Positions 1 through 8,270 of a stretch of 64,000 bases of DNA are shown piece after piece. The position numbers and the translations under genes are program-made. The stretch is from JBCBKL01 sp963922565 (GTDB taxonomy: Bacteria; Pseudomonadota; Alphaproteobacteria; Rhodobacterales; Rhodobacteraceae). Where the stretch lies: assembly GCA_963922565.1 (NCBI GenBank), contig CAWUIQ010000004.1:58247-122246 (forward strand), given 5' to 3'. Position 1 is the first letter of the stretch, and each line of letters starts with the position of its first letter. The notes under the pieces were generated by a model. The model ran no database searches. It was not told where the DNA came from and saw nothing but the letters and a program-made list of their open reading frames with translations.

Positions 1-508
1 ACTGAGAGGTGCTATCCCGCAGAAAGCGCGGGTGCAGGGCGCCATCGATAACCAGCATCGGCCCGGATTGGGAGGCAAAGCGGCATGACGGTTGCAATGC
101 TTCGAACTTCAGGGTTTCGAAGACCTCTGCCCGTCCGTCAGCTATACAAAAGACACCGTTCGGGAGCAGTCCGAAGTTTCCTGCGCTTGCGCTCGTGATA
201 AGACCGCGCCGCGTCTCTTCGCCTTCTTTGTAGTATCCCACCGGTGACCGGTCGGGATGATACATTCCGGCGTTCATCGCGAATTCCAGGGTGAGCGATT
301 GGGCATTGAGCTCCGAATCGAGGCGCGAGAATTGGCCGTAGGGACTTCCGGTTTCATCATCCAGAAAGAGGCGCAGATCGTCGGTCTGCGGGTCGACTTC
401 GCAGATCGTGTACCGATTGTCCTCGAAGGTGACATTCTCACATTCGACCGCAAACGCGGCCGATGCAACGAGCAGCAAAAGGGCCGATACTGCGAGCCTG
501 AACATCAT
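1..508 (-). CDS. DUF2233 (phosphodiester glycosidase-like) protein, 3' end cut by window
   Basis: Read by direct translation from an ATG at 506-508 to the window edge, 169 codons without a stop; the C-terminus lies outside the window. The first 20 or so residues form a signal peptide (MMFRLAVSALLLLVASAAFA), so the product is probably exported. The body carries the hallmarks of the DUF2233 / NAGPA-like family: an MNAGMYH block (about residues 77-83) followed by PVGYY, then a GNFGLLPNGVF segment and a SGPMLVIDG segment. In this family the fold is that of phosphodiester glycosidases; the substrate here is unknown. The start codon overlaps the rbfA stop as ATGA, so the two genes are probably translationally coupled. 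Function beyond the family is not inferable. Confidence 0.8.
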   Translation of the reverse strand, partial: MMFRLAVSALLLLVASAAFAVECENVTFEDNRYTICEVDPQTDDLRLFLDDETGSPYGQFSRLDSELNAQSLTLEFAMNAGMYHPDRSPVGYYKEGEETRRGLITSASAGNFGLLPNGVFCIADGRAEVFETLKFEALQPSCRFASQSGPMLVIDGALHPRFLRDSTSQ

Positions 509-909
509 TCCTGTGTGTCGCGGCGCACGGCGTCTTGGGACAACATTCGGCGCGTGTCGTCCATGCGATCAAACGTTTCGTCGAGCTGGAACCTCAGATC
601 GGGCGCGAATTTAAGCGCAAGCTTTTTCGCAACGACACGGCGGAGTTCGCCCTTGTTGCGTGCCAGCAGCTCAAGAACGTCTTCCTTGCCGGCCCCGCCC
701 AGCGGCAAAACATAGGCCGTCGCAATCTTGAGATCCGGAGATGTCCGCACCTCGCCGACCGTGACAGACATGCGATTGAGATCGGGGTCGTGAATATCCC
801 CACGCGCCAGCACGTCCGCAAGGGTGCGACGGATCAGTTCTCCAACGCGTAGCTGCCGCTGTGAGGGGCCCGGCCCGTCATGAAACTTGTTCTTGCCCAT
901 CATCCCCAT
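505..909 (-). CDS. rbfA: 30S ribosome-binding factor A
   Basis: A 134-residue protein of normal length for RbfA, which binds the 30S subunit near the 5' end of 16S rRNA and assists late maturation and cold adaptation. Recognisable features are the SQRQLRVGELIRRTLADVL start of the KH-type domain, the VTVGEVRTSPDLKIATAYV strand-helix segment and the KLALKFAPDLRFQLDETFD region near the C-terminus. The start is MGMMGKN at 909; the second internal ATG (M4) is a possible alternative. The gene is divergent from dapB across about 70 bp and runs directly into the DUF2233 gene. Confidence 0.95.
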   Translation of the reverse strand: MGMMGKNKFHDGPGPSQRQLRVGELIRRTLADVLARGDIHDPDLNRMSVTVGEVRTSPDLKIATAYVLPLGGAGKEDVLELLARNKGELRRVVAKKLALKFAPDLRFQLDETFDRMDDTRRMLSQDAVRRDTQE

Positions 910-978
910 CTAAACCCGCCCCTCCTCTTTGCCAAGCGGGCGAAAAAGTTTACGGCAGGGCGACGAAGGAGAAATGCA

Positions 979-1794
979 ATGTCGAATAAGCCGGGTGTGG
1001 TGATTGCCGGGGTGTCGGGGCGCATGGGCCAGATGTTGGTCGAAACCATCGGCAAGTCAGATGCGCTTGATCTTATCGGGGCACTTGAGCGGCCGGGACA
1101 TGATTGGATTGGGCAGGATTTGGGCCTGGCCATGGGTGGCCCGGAACTCGGCGCGGTTGTCCACGATGATCCGGTCGAGGCGATGGCGCAGGCGAAGATC
1201 GTCATCGATTTCACCGCACCGGCCGCAACACTAGCGCTGAGCGAGATCGCGGCGCAGGCCCGTGCGGTTCATGTCATCGGCACGACTGGCTTTACTGACG
1301 ACCAGATCGCCGCCCTTGAGCCGGCTGCGCGCCATGCCGTTATCGTGAGGGCCGGGAACATGAGCCTTGGCGTCAACCTGCTGGTGGGGCTGACGCGTCG
1401 CGTGGCGGCGGCCCTTGATGAGGATTTCGACATCGAAGTTATCGAGGCCCATCACCATCACAAGGTCGATGCGCCGTCAGGAACCGCGCTGATGCTGGGG
1501 CAGGCGGCGGCTGAGGGGCGCAACATTGACCTCAACGCCGCTCGGGAAAGCGGCCGGGATGGGATAACCGGCGAGCGCGCGCATGGCGCAATCGGTTTCT
1601 CGGCCATCCGGGGTGGCGACATCGTGGGCGAACATGATGTGCTTTTTGCGGGCCCGGGTGAGCGGGTGACGCTTCGCCATGTCGCAACGGATCGCGGCAT
1701 CTTTGCCCGCGGCGCCGTCAAGGCGGCCCTTTGGGGGTTGGGGCAGTCGCCGGGGCACTATGACATGATGGACGTGCTCGGCCTGCGGGACTGA
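979..1794 (+). CDS. dapB: 4-hydroxy-tetrahydrodipicolinate reductase
   Basis: Reduces 4-hydroxy-tetrahydrodipicolinate with NAD(P)H in the diaminopimelate/lysine pathway. The start chosen is the ATG at 979 (MSNKPGVVIAGV), because AAGGAG lies at 966-971; the open frame upstream to 880 has no such support. The 271 residues match the family. The Rossmann glycine motif GVSGRMG is at residues 11-17 and the active-site block EAHHHHKVDAPSGTA at about 156-170 with the catalytic His and Lys. The gene is divergent from rbfA and is followed after 66 bp by a small secreted protein gene on the same strand. Confidence 0.97.
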   Translation: MSNKPGVVIAGVSGRMGQMLVETIGKSDALDLIGALERPGHDWIGQDLGLAMGGPELGAVVHDDPVEAMAQAKIVIDFTAPAATLALSEIAAQARAVHVIGTTGFTDDQIAALEPAARHAVIVRAGNMSLGVNLLVGLTRRVAAALDEDFDIEVIEAHHHHKVDAPSGTALMLGQAAAEGRNIDLNAARESGRDGITGERAHGAIGFSAIRGGDIVGEHDVLFAGPGERVTLRHVATDRGIFARGAVKAALWGLGQSPGHYDMMDVLGLRD

Positions 1795-1860
1795 AGGAAT
1801 TATTGAACCGAATCGCCGCTTATCCCGTAAACAATTCAACTGGGATGAGACGAGGCTGTC

Positions 1861-2217
1861 ATGCGCGCACGTGTATTGGGATTTGTCGCTGTCTTTGTTT
1901 TGGGCGGGACCGCGGCGTTTGCCGATCTCTACAAGGTCGATCGGCAATCGGAATTCGTAAATCTGGTCAAGGGCAAGACCCTGTCACGGCCCTTCATACG
2001 GCTTGAGGTCACTGATGACGGGCAGATCAAGGGGCGGGGTGTCCGTTGGGATGTTACCGGCACCTGGACGTGGGAAAATGGTTACTTCTGTCGCGATCTT
2101 TATTGGGGTGGCGACCCACTGGGCTATAACTGCCAAGAGGTGCGGGCGAACGGCAACCAGATCCGTTTCACCTCGGACCAGGGCGCGGGACAGTTCGCCG
2201 ATTTCCGGTTGAAATAG
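1861..2217 (+). CDS. small secreted protein of unknown function
   Basis: 118 residues with a clear signal peptide (MRARVLGFVAVFVLGGTAAFA, cleavage near residue 21). The mature part is a short beta-rich domain with many aromatic residues (GTWTWENGYFC, DLYWGGDPLGYNCQ) and two cysteines that could form a disulphide in the periplasm. The C-terminal GQFADFRLK ends the domain. I do not recognise an assigned function. It lies 66 bp after dapB and may be co-transcribed with it, but nothing suggests a role in lysine synthesis; any annotation as a dihydrodipicolinate reductase would come from position only. Confidence 0.75.
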   Translation: MRARVLGFVAVFVLGGTAAFADLYKVDRQSEFVNLVKGKTLSRPFIRLEVTDDGQIKGRGVRWDVTGTWTWENGYFCRDLYWGGDPLGYNCQEVRANGNQIRFTSDQGAGQFADFRLK

Positions 2218-2394
2218 TCAGAAGTCGACCGCCAAACCCTTCTTTTCCCAATCCCCGTACCGGACAGGTTCAGGGCCATCGCGACCACCCAACTCGGTCG
2301 GCAATTCCAAAGCTTTCTCCTTTTTCCGCCGCTCTTCGGCTTCGGCCAGGGCGCGCTTTGCGGCAGGTGGCAGGTCTTTGGGATCGTTGGTCAT
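2218..2394 (-). CDS. DUF1674 protein, SDHAF4-like succinate dehydrogenase assembly factor
   Basis: A 58-residue protein read from the ATG at 2392-2394. The N-terminal half is a charged helix (AKRALAEAEERRKKEKA) and the C-terminus is the highly conserved DUF1674 signature, GGRDGPEPVRYGDWEKKG followed by the terminal LAVDF. The mitochondrial homologue SDHAF4/Sdh8 chaperones the flavinated SdhA subunit; a similar role in the bacterium is inference. It is convergent with the preceding secreted protein gene (stop codons adjacent at 2217/2218) and divergent from rsmB. Confidence 0.85.
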   Translation of the reverse strand: MTNDPKDLPPAAKRALAEAEERRKKEKALELPTELGGRDGPEPVRYGDWEKKGLAVDF

Positions 2395-2463
2395 CGGGGC
2401 TTCCTCGTGGTCGCAACCATTGATATACAGCCCTTTCTCTCCTCAGCAAGGCAAGGCGGCAGA

Positions 2464-3732
2464 ATGGGTGATGCTCTCGCGGCGCGGCGCAGTGCCGTTT
2501 ATCTATTGGATCAGGTTATCGGTGAGGGCCGCCTGCTGTCGGAATTGATCAGCTCCGGCGCTCTGGATCGGCTGCCAGCGGATGATCGCGCACGCGCGCA
2601 ACGACTGGCGACCGAAACACTGCGCGGGCTTGAGCGTGCCGATCGATTGCTGGCCAAGCACCTGCGCAAGAAACCTCCGCTGACGGTTCATAACGTTCTG
2701 CGGCTGGGCACGGTCGAACTGTGTACGGGCGGGGCCGCGCATGGCGTCGTAAACGCGCTGGTTTCGATTGTGTCGCAGCACCGGCGATACGGTCACTTGA
2801 AAGGACTGACGAACGCCGTCCTTCGAAAGGTCGCCGCAGACGGGCAGGCGGCGTGGGACAGTTTGCGGGTGCCACGCCTGCCAAAATGGTTGCGCGGGCC
2901 ACTGGTCGAGGCGTGGGGCGCATCCCAAGTTGCTGCGATGGAGGCTGCGCACTTCGCCGGCGCGCCGCTGGATCTGTCGGCGCGCAGTGATCCGGCCAAA
3001 GTCGCGGATAATCTTGGCGGTTGGCACGTGCCAACTGGGTCAGTGCGTCTGACGGATCCCGGGCAGATCTCTGCGCTTCCAGGCTATTCCGGTGGCCAGT
3101 GGTGGGTGCAGGATGCCGCCGCCGCCATCCCGGTTCAGGTTCTTGCCCCGATCGAGGGTGAAACGGTACTCGATCTCTGTGCCGCACCGGGTGGCAAGAC
3201 TTTGCAGGCAGCAGCCGCTGGCGCGAAGGTAACGGCAATCGACGTTTCCGAGACCCGGATGAAAAGGGTTGCTGAAAACCTCAGCCGAACCGGATTGAAG
3301 GCCGAGCTGAAGGTTGCGGATGCGTTTGATCTGACCGGGCAATACGACGCGATCATCCTCGATGCCCCCTGTTCGGCCACTGGCACGATCAGACGACATC
3401 CGGACCTGCCCTTTGCCAAGGACGGATCGGAGTTCGGTGACCTGATCGATTTGCAGGCTAGGCTGATCGATCATGCCTGGTCGCTTCTCAAACCTGGCGG
3501 TCGAATGGTTTTTTGCACCTGCTCGCTGTTGCCAGACGAAGGTGAGGTTCAGGTCGAGGAAGCGCTAAAACGACATTCGGACATGAGCGTCGACAGCCAG
3601 GCGCTCGACCGCGAGGGTATCGAGGCCGATTGGATCAGCGCCGAGGGTGGCTTGCGATTGCGCCCTGATTACTGGCCGGAGGCGGGCGGCATGGACGGTT
3701 TCTATATCTGCCTGCTGCGCAAAGCCGCCTGA
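2464..3732 (+). CDS. rsmB: 16S rRNA (cytosine-5)-methyltransferase RsmB/Fmu
   Basis: Methylates a cytosine of 16S rRNA (C967 in E. coli numbering). The N-terminal third is a NusB-like RNA-binding domain (ARAQRLATETLRGLERAD, LGTVELC). The C-terminal Rossmann domain has the SAM-binding VLDLCAAPGGKT at about 233-244, the DAPCSATG motif IV near 300 and the catalytic TCSLLPDEGE motif VI near 353. The start is placed at the ATG at 2464 (MGDALAARR), preceded by an AAGGCGG ribosome site; a GTG at 2407 would add 19 residues but lies only 12 bp from the divergent DUF1674 gene. First gene of a plus-strand run extending to the M16 pair. Confidence 0.92.
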   Translation: MGDALAARRSAVYLLDQVIGEGRLLSELISSGALDRLPADDRARAQRLATETLRGLERADRLLAKHLRKKPPLTVHNVLRLGTVELCTGGAAHGVVNALVSIVSQHRRYGHLKGLTNAVLRKVAADGQAAWDSLRVPRLPKWLRGPLVEAWGASQVAAMEAAHFAGAPLDLSARSDPAKVADNLGGWHVPTGSVRLTDPGQISALPGYSGGQWWVQDAAAAIPVQVLAPIEGETVLDLCAAPGGKTLQAAAAGAKVTAIDVSETRMKRVAENLSRTGLKAELKVADAFDLTGQYDAIILDAPCSATGTIRRHPDLPFAKDGSEFGDLIDLQARLIDHAWSLLKPGGRMVFCTCSLLPDEGEVQVEEALKRHSDMSVDSQALDREGIEADWISAEGGLRLRPDYWPEAGGMDGFYICLLRKAA

Positions 3733-3802
3733 AATTCGTGACTCGCCAAAGTCGGAACGCTATGGTGCCGCGAAGCGCGCCATAAGCGTAAAGGCAGAGC
3801 AT

Positions 3803-5542
3803 ATGTCCAACCCCGGTAGCATTGCGGACAGGAAAGCACGGTTCCTGAACCGATGGCACGCGCGGCGGGTGACGCGATCGGCGGTCGAGACCGGGTTCGT
3901 TGCTCCGCCAGAACCGCGGACGATTGGCAGTTTCGGGCGCGGTCGCCAACTGGTCGCGGGCAAATTCCAGTTCGCGGGTTTTCTGGTCGAGGCCGAAGGC
4001 GCCAGCCCCTGGGACATCACACCGCCCGACCGGGCATTCCTCGCGCAGCTGCACGGTTTTGCATGGCTCGATGATTTGGCCGCAGTCGGTGACCTCGCCA
4101 GTCAGAACGCCGCGCGGTCTTGGGTTTGGGACTGGCTGAAACGCTATGGGAACGGGCGTGGGCCGGGCTGGGTCCCCAATCTGACCGGCCGCCGGTTGAT
4201 CCGCTGGATCAATCACGGGCAGCTTCTGACGCGCGGCCAGGACCAGCAACAGATCGATGCGTTCTTTCGCTCGATCGGGCAGCAGACACAGTTCCTGTCG
4301 CGGCGTTGGCATGCGGCCTTGCCCGGGCCGGAGCGGTTCGAGGCCCTTTGCGGACTGGTCTATGCCAGCTTGTCCTTGAAGGAGCTTGACGACATCGCTC
4401 TGCCGGCCTCGAAAGCGTTGGATCGTGAATGCGCTGGCCAAATCGACGATCAGGGCGGCATCCAAACGCGCAACCCCGAAGAGCTGTTGGACGTCTTCAC
4501 CCAACTGACTTGGGCCGCTGCTGCGATAACAGATGCCGGACGGTCGGTACCATCGCAGCATCTGGAGGCCATCGAGCGCATTGCCCCGACATTGCGAACG
4601 CTGAGACATGCCGATGGTGGTCTTGCGCGGTTTCATGGTGGGGGCCGCGGGGCCGAGGGCTGGCTGGATCATGCGCTGGCGGCCTCTGGGGTCAAGAAAC
4701 GGCAGGCTGACGGTCTGGCCATGGGCTATGCCCGGCTCAGTACAGGACGGACAAGTGTCATTGTCGACGCGTCGCTGCCCCCAAAAGGCCGGTTCAGTTC
4801 GGCGGCCCATGCATCCACGCTGGCGATGGAGCTGACATCCGGTCGTCGTCCGCTGATCGTCAATTGTGGTTCGGGTGTTTCCTTCGGGCCGGAATGGCGC
4901 CGCGCTGGCCGGGCGACACCCTCACATTCAACGCTTACCGTCGATGGATATTCCAGCGCCAGACTGGGCGACCCCGATAAGAAGACCGGGCTTGAACACC
5001 TGACGGGCGGGCCAACGCATGTACCGATCGAAATCAGCCAGGCACCGGACGGCATTCGCTTTCAGGGCGGTCACGACGGTTATCTCAAATCGCACGGGCT
5101 GACCCATGTTCGCATCCTTGATCTGACCTTCGACGGGCGCGGGATCTCGGGCGAGGATATGCTGATGGCGATCGACGAGCCTTCGAAATCGCGGCTGGAA
5201 AAGGCGATCGTGCAGGCACGAACCGGAGGTATCAACTTCGACATCCGCTTTCATCTGCACCCGGAGGTCGACGCAGCACTCGACCTTGGCGGGACAGCCG
5301 TTTCAATCGCGCTCAAAAGCGGAGAGATCTGGATCTTCCGGCACGATGGTAATCAGAAACTCAGCCTTGAAAGCAGTGTCTATCTGGAGACTGGGCGGCT
5401 CAAGCCTCGGGGTGCGTTGCAGATCGTTCTGAGCGGCAAGGCGGCGGATTATTCGACACGCGTTCGGTGGACCTTGTCGAAGGCGCAAGAAACTGCGATT
5501 GGCGTGCGCGACCTGCGGCGGGATGAACCGGCCGCGCCCTGA
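3803..5542 (+). CDS. heparinase II/III family protein
   Basis: 579 residues starting MSNPGSIADRKARFLNRW at 3803; the upstream open frame overlaps the end of rsmB and is not used. The N-terminal half is helical, with the WDWLKRYG and WINHGQLL patterns of an alpha/alpha toroid, and the C-terminal half is a beta-sandwich typical of heparinase II/III-like polysaccharide lyases (RTSVIVDASLPP, HASTLAMELTSGRRPLIVNCG, HSTLTVDG, HDGYLKSHGLTHVR). Roseobacters commonly keep this gene between rsmB and purH. The substrate is unknown; no signal peptide is visible, so a role on imported or envelope-associated polysaccharide is only a guess. Confidence 0.85.
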   Translation: MSNPGSIADRKARFLNRWHARRVTRSAVETGFVAPPEPRTIGSFGRGRQLVAGKFQFAGFLVEAEGASPWDITPPDRAFLAQLHGFAWLDDLAAVGDLASQNAARSWVWDWLKRYGNGRGPGWVPNLTGRRLIRWINHGQLLTRGQDQQQIDAFFRSIGQQTQFLSRRWHAALPGPERFEALCGLVYASLSLKELDDIALPASKALDRECAGQIDDQGGIQTRNPEELLDVFTQLTWAAAAITDAGRSVPSQHLEAIERIAPTLRTLRHADGGLARFHGGGRGAEGWLDHALAASGVKKRQADGLAMGYARLSTGRTSVIVDASLPPKGRFSSAAHASTLAMELTSGRRPLIVNCGSGVSFGPEWRRAGRATPSHSTLTVDGYSSARLGDPDKKTGLEHLTGGPTHVPIEISQAPDGIRFQGGHDGYLKSHGLTHVRILDLTFDGRGISGEDMLMAIDEPSKSRLEKAIVQARTGGINFDIRFHLHPEVDAALDLGGTAVSIALKSGEIWIFRHDGNQKLSLESSVYLETGRLKPRGALQIVLSGKAADYSTRVRWTLSKAQETAIGVRDLRRDEPAAP

Positions 5543-5563
5543 CTGCCGAGCGAAAGGTTAATC

Positions 5564-7150
5564 ATGCCGGACAAAAGCCCCGTACGCCGCGCCCTCATTT
5601 CTGTCTCCGACAAGACCGGCCTGGTGGAGTTTTCGCGGGCGCTGGCGGATCAGGGTATCGAGTTGCTCAGCACGGGCGGGACCGCGGCGGCGTTGCGCGA
5701 CGCTGGTCTCACTGTCACCGACGTCGCGAGTGTAACCGGCTTCCCGGAGATGATGGATGGCCGGGTCAAGACGCTGCATCCTGTCGTTCACGGTGGGCTT
5801 CTGGCGCTTCGGGACAATGCGGATCACGTGGCGGCGATGGAAAGCCACGGCATCGGCAGCATCGACCTGCTGGTGGTGAACCTCTATCCGTTTGAGGAAA
5901 CGATCGGCAAAGGTGCTGGCTATGCCGAAGCGATTGAAAACATTGATATTGGTGGGCCCGCGATGATCCGATCCGCGGGCAAGAACCATGCGTTTGTGAA
6001 TGTGATCGTGGACGTCGAGGACTATGACGCGTTTCTTTCCGAACTGGCAGAGCATGATGGCCAGACGACGTATGCGTTCCGACAAAACCTCGCCCTGACC
6101 GCCTTTGCCCGGACGGCGGCTTATGACACGGCGGTCAACACATGGCTCGCCAATCGGATCGAGGGGACGCCACGCCGACGGACCTTTGCCGGAACGCTTG
6201 CCCAATCCCTGCGGTACGGTGAAAACCCGCATCAGGCTGCTGCATTTTATCGGGATGGCTCCTCACGGCCCGGTGTCGCGACGGCGGTTCAGCATCAGGG
6301 CAAGGAACTGAGCTATAACAATATCAACGACACGGATGCGGCGTTTGAACTGGTCAGCGAATTCGACCCGGCAGACGGCGCGGCCTGCGCGATCATCAAA
6401 CACGCCAACCCATGTGGTGTCGCGCGGGGCGATACTGCGCAAGAGGCCTATGCCAACGCCTTTGTTTGCGATCAGACTTCGGCCTTCGGCGGCATCGTTG
6501 CGTTGAACACCACCCTCGACGGCCCGACCGCCGAGGAGATCGCCGCCATCTTTACCGAAGTCGTGATCGCGCCGAACGCGACGGATGAGGCCAAGGCGGT
6601 CTTTGCCGCAAAAAAGAACCTTCGCCTGCTGACGACCGGTGGCCTTGCGGACCCCGCCGCGCCGGGTTTGATGTTCCGGCAGGTCAGCGGCGGCATGCTC
6701 GTTCAGGACAAGGACAACGGACGCAAGACGGCGCATGATCTCAAGGTCGTCACCAAGCGGGCGCCGACCGAGCAGGAGCTCGCGGATATGCTCTTTGCCT
6801 GGACTGTCGCCAAGCACGTCAAATCGAACGCGATCGTCTATGCCAAGCACCGTCGAACCGTCGGCATCGGCGCCGGTCAGATGAGCCGTGTCGACAGCTG
6901 CCGCATCGCCGCACGCAAAGCACAGGACATTGCCGATGGGTTGGGGCTGCCCGACTCGCCGGCGAAGAACTCGGTCGTGGCCTCGGATGCGTTCTTTCCC
7001 TTTGCCGACGGATTGCTGACGGCCGCAGAGGCAGGCGCAACCGCGGTGATCCAGCCCGGCGGGTCGATGCGCGACGAAGAGGTTATCGCGGCCGCCGACG
7101 AGGCAGGCCTCGCGATGGTCTTTACCGGCATGCGGCATTTCCGGCACTGA
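5564..7150 (+). CDS. purH: bifunctional AICAR formyltransferase / IMP cyclohydrolase
   Basis: 528 residues, full length for PurH, which carries out the last two steps of IMP synthesis. The N-terminal MGS-like cyclohydrolase domain begins RRALISVSDKTGLVEF and contains LLSTGGTA and GFPEMMDGRVKTLHP. The formyltransferase domain has the catalytic CAIIKHANPCG block (Lys-His) around residue 275 and DQTSAFGGIVALN. The gene starts 21 bp after the heparinase gene and ends one base before the lspA start, so the three form an operon. Confidence 0.97.
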   Translation: MPDKSPVRRALISVSDKTGLVEFSRALADQGIELLSTGGTAAALRDAGLTVTDVASVTGFPEMMDGRVKTLHPVVHGGLLALRDNADHVAAMESHGIGSIDLLVVNLYPFEETIGKGAGYAEAIENIDIGGPAMIRSAGKNHAFVNVIVDVEDYDAFLSELAEHDGQTTYAFRQNLALTAFARTAAYDTAVNTWLANRIEGTPRRRTFAGTLAQSLRYGENPHQAAAFYRDGSSRPGVATAVQHQGKELSYNNINDTDAAFELVSEFDPADGAACAIIKHANPCGVARGDTAQEAYANAFVCDQTSAFGGIVALNTTLDGPTAEEIAAIFTEVVIAPNATDEAKAVFAAKKNLRLLTTGGLADPAAPGLMFRQVSGGMLVQDKDNGRKTAHDLKVVTKRAPTEQELADMLFAWTVAKHVKSNAIVYAKHRRTVGIGAGQMSRVDSCRIAARKAQDIADGLGLPDSPAKNSVVASDAFFPFADGLLTAAEAGATAVIQPGGSMRDEEVIAAADEAGLAMVFTGMRHFRH

Positions 7151-7151
7151 A

Positions 7152-7628
7152 ATGCGGGCAATCTTCCTCGCTTCTGTCGCTGCCATCCTGATCGACCAGA
7201 TCAGCAAGTGGGTCGTCATCCATGGCATGGAGCTCTGGCGCGTCCGCAGCATCGATGTTCTGCCTCCGATCCTCAATTTTCGCTACGGCGAAAACCGGGG
7301 CATCAACTTTGGCCTGCTGGATGGAGAGCTGAACGCCTGGGTTCTGATTGGGCTGGCTATTGCGATTTGCGCGGGTGTGCTCGTGTGGCTTTGGCGCAGC
7401 CCGCAACCGCTTTTGCCCCGGATCGCCGCGGGCCTGTTGATTGGCGGCGCCTTGGGCAACGTCATCGACCGTCTGTACTATGGATACGTGCTCGATTTTC
7501 TGAACATGTCCTGTTGCGGCATCGACAACCCGTTTGTGTTCAACGTGGCGGATGTGTTCATTTTTGCTGGCGCCATCGGTCTGGTGCTTTTTGCCGATGA
7601 CAAGAAGCGGAAAGAAAAGGGCGCGTGA
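7152..7628 (+). CDS. lspA: lipoprotein signal peptidase (signal peptidase II)
   Basis: 158-residue inner-membrane aspartic protease that removes signal peptides of prolipoproteins. Four hydrophobic segments are visible. The two catalytic aspartates fall in GNVIDRL (D106) and FNVADVFIFAG (D134), both in the canonical motifs; the conserved NRGINFGLL block is at 48-56. The start is one base after the purH stop. The next gene encodes a predicted lipoprotein, a likely substrate. Confidence 0.96.
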   Translation: MRAIFLASVAAILIDQISKWVVIHGMELWRVRSIDVLPPILNFRYGENRGINFGLLDGELNAWVLIGLAIAICAGVLVWLWRSPQPLLPRIAAGLLIGGALGNVIDRLYYGYVLDFLNMSCCGIDNPFVFNVADVFIFAGAIGLVLFADDKKRKEKGA

Positions 7629-7681
7629 CATCCCCCGGTGGCCTGCGATAAAGCAATACGAAGGATGAACGGAGACTAAAG

Positions 7682-8191
7682 ATGCGATCCAGCGGAGTTG
7701 CTTTTGCCGCTTTGGCGATCCTGCTAGGCGCATGTGCCAATACTGGGCTTCGCACGCTCGACTCTCAGGGCGAAGGTCCGGACGAGTTTATCGTCTCACC
7801 TGCCAAACCACTCGAACAGCCAGAGAGCTTTGCGGTATTGCCCGTTCCGACGCCGGGCGGTGCCAACCGCACGGATGCGCAACCGCTGAGTGATGGCGCT
7901 GCCGCCCTTGGTGGGCGGCTGGACGCTCCAACCGGACCGATCCCCGGCTCTGATGGTGGTCTGGTGAACTACACCCGCCGGTTCGGAGTGAGCGAAGACA
8001 TCCGAGTGACGCTCGCCGAGGAAGACGCGGATTTCCGAAGGCGCAAGGCGCGTTTTACCCAATACCGCATCGTTCGGGTCGACCGCTACAATCAGGCCTA
8101 CCGGTCCGAAGCACTGGATCCCGAGCGCATAGCGCGGGCTTTCCGCCGCGCCGGTGTCCCGGTCCCGTCCTATCCACCGCAAGGGCGGTAA
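7682..8191 (+). CDS. DUF3035 lipoprotein
   Basis: 169 residues with a lipoprotein signal peptide: hydrophobic stretch then ILLGAC, giving a lipidated Cys at residue 18. The mature protein is proline-rich and carries the PDEFIVSPAKPLEQPESFAVLPVPTPGG segment that marks DUF3035, a family I know only from alphaproteobacteria, with no assigned function. The C-terminal half is charged (EEDADFRRRKAR). Located between lspA and the M16 peptidases, and probably inserted in the outer or inner membrane facing the periplasm. A partner role with the M16 proteases is inferred from position alone. Confidence 0.85.
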   Translation: MRSSGVAFAALAILLGACANTGLRTLDSQGEGPDEFIVSPAKPLEQPESFAVLPVPTPGGANRTDAQPLSDGAAALGGRLDAPTGPIPGSDGGLVNYTRRFGVSEDIRVTLAEEDADFRRRKARFTQYRIVRVDRYNQAYRSEALDPERIARAFRRAGVPVPSYPPQGR

Positions 8192-8270
8192 CCTCACAAA
8201 GCCGCGGGTTGCCTTGAAGCCATGCCCCGGCACCGTATCTTTAGCCAAACCAATTTGCACAGGAGTAGCC

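Noticed and set aside
3635..4810. Long minus-strand open frame (391 codons) over the rsmB end and heparinase gene
   Set aside because: No family resemblance; low-complexity Arg/Pro-rich translation typical of the complement of a GC-rich gene. The plus-strand protein is clearly conserved.
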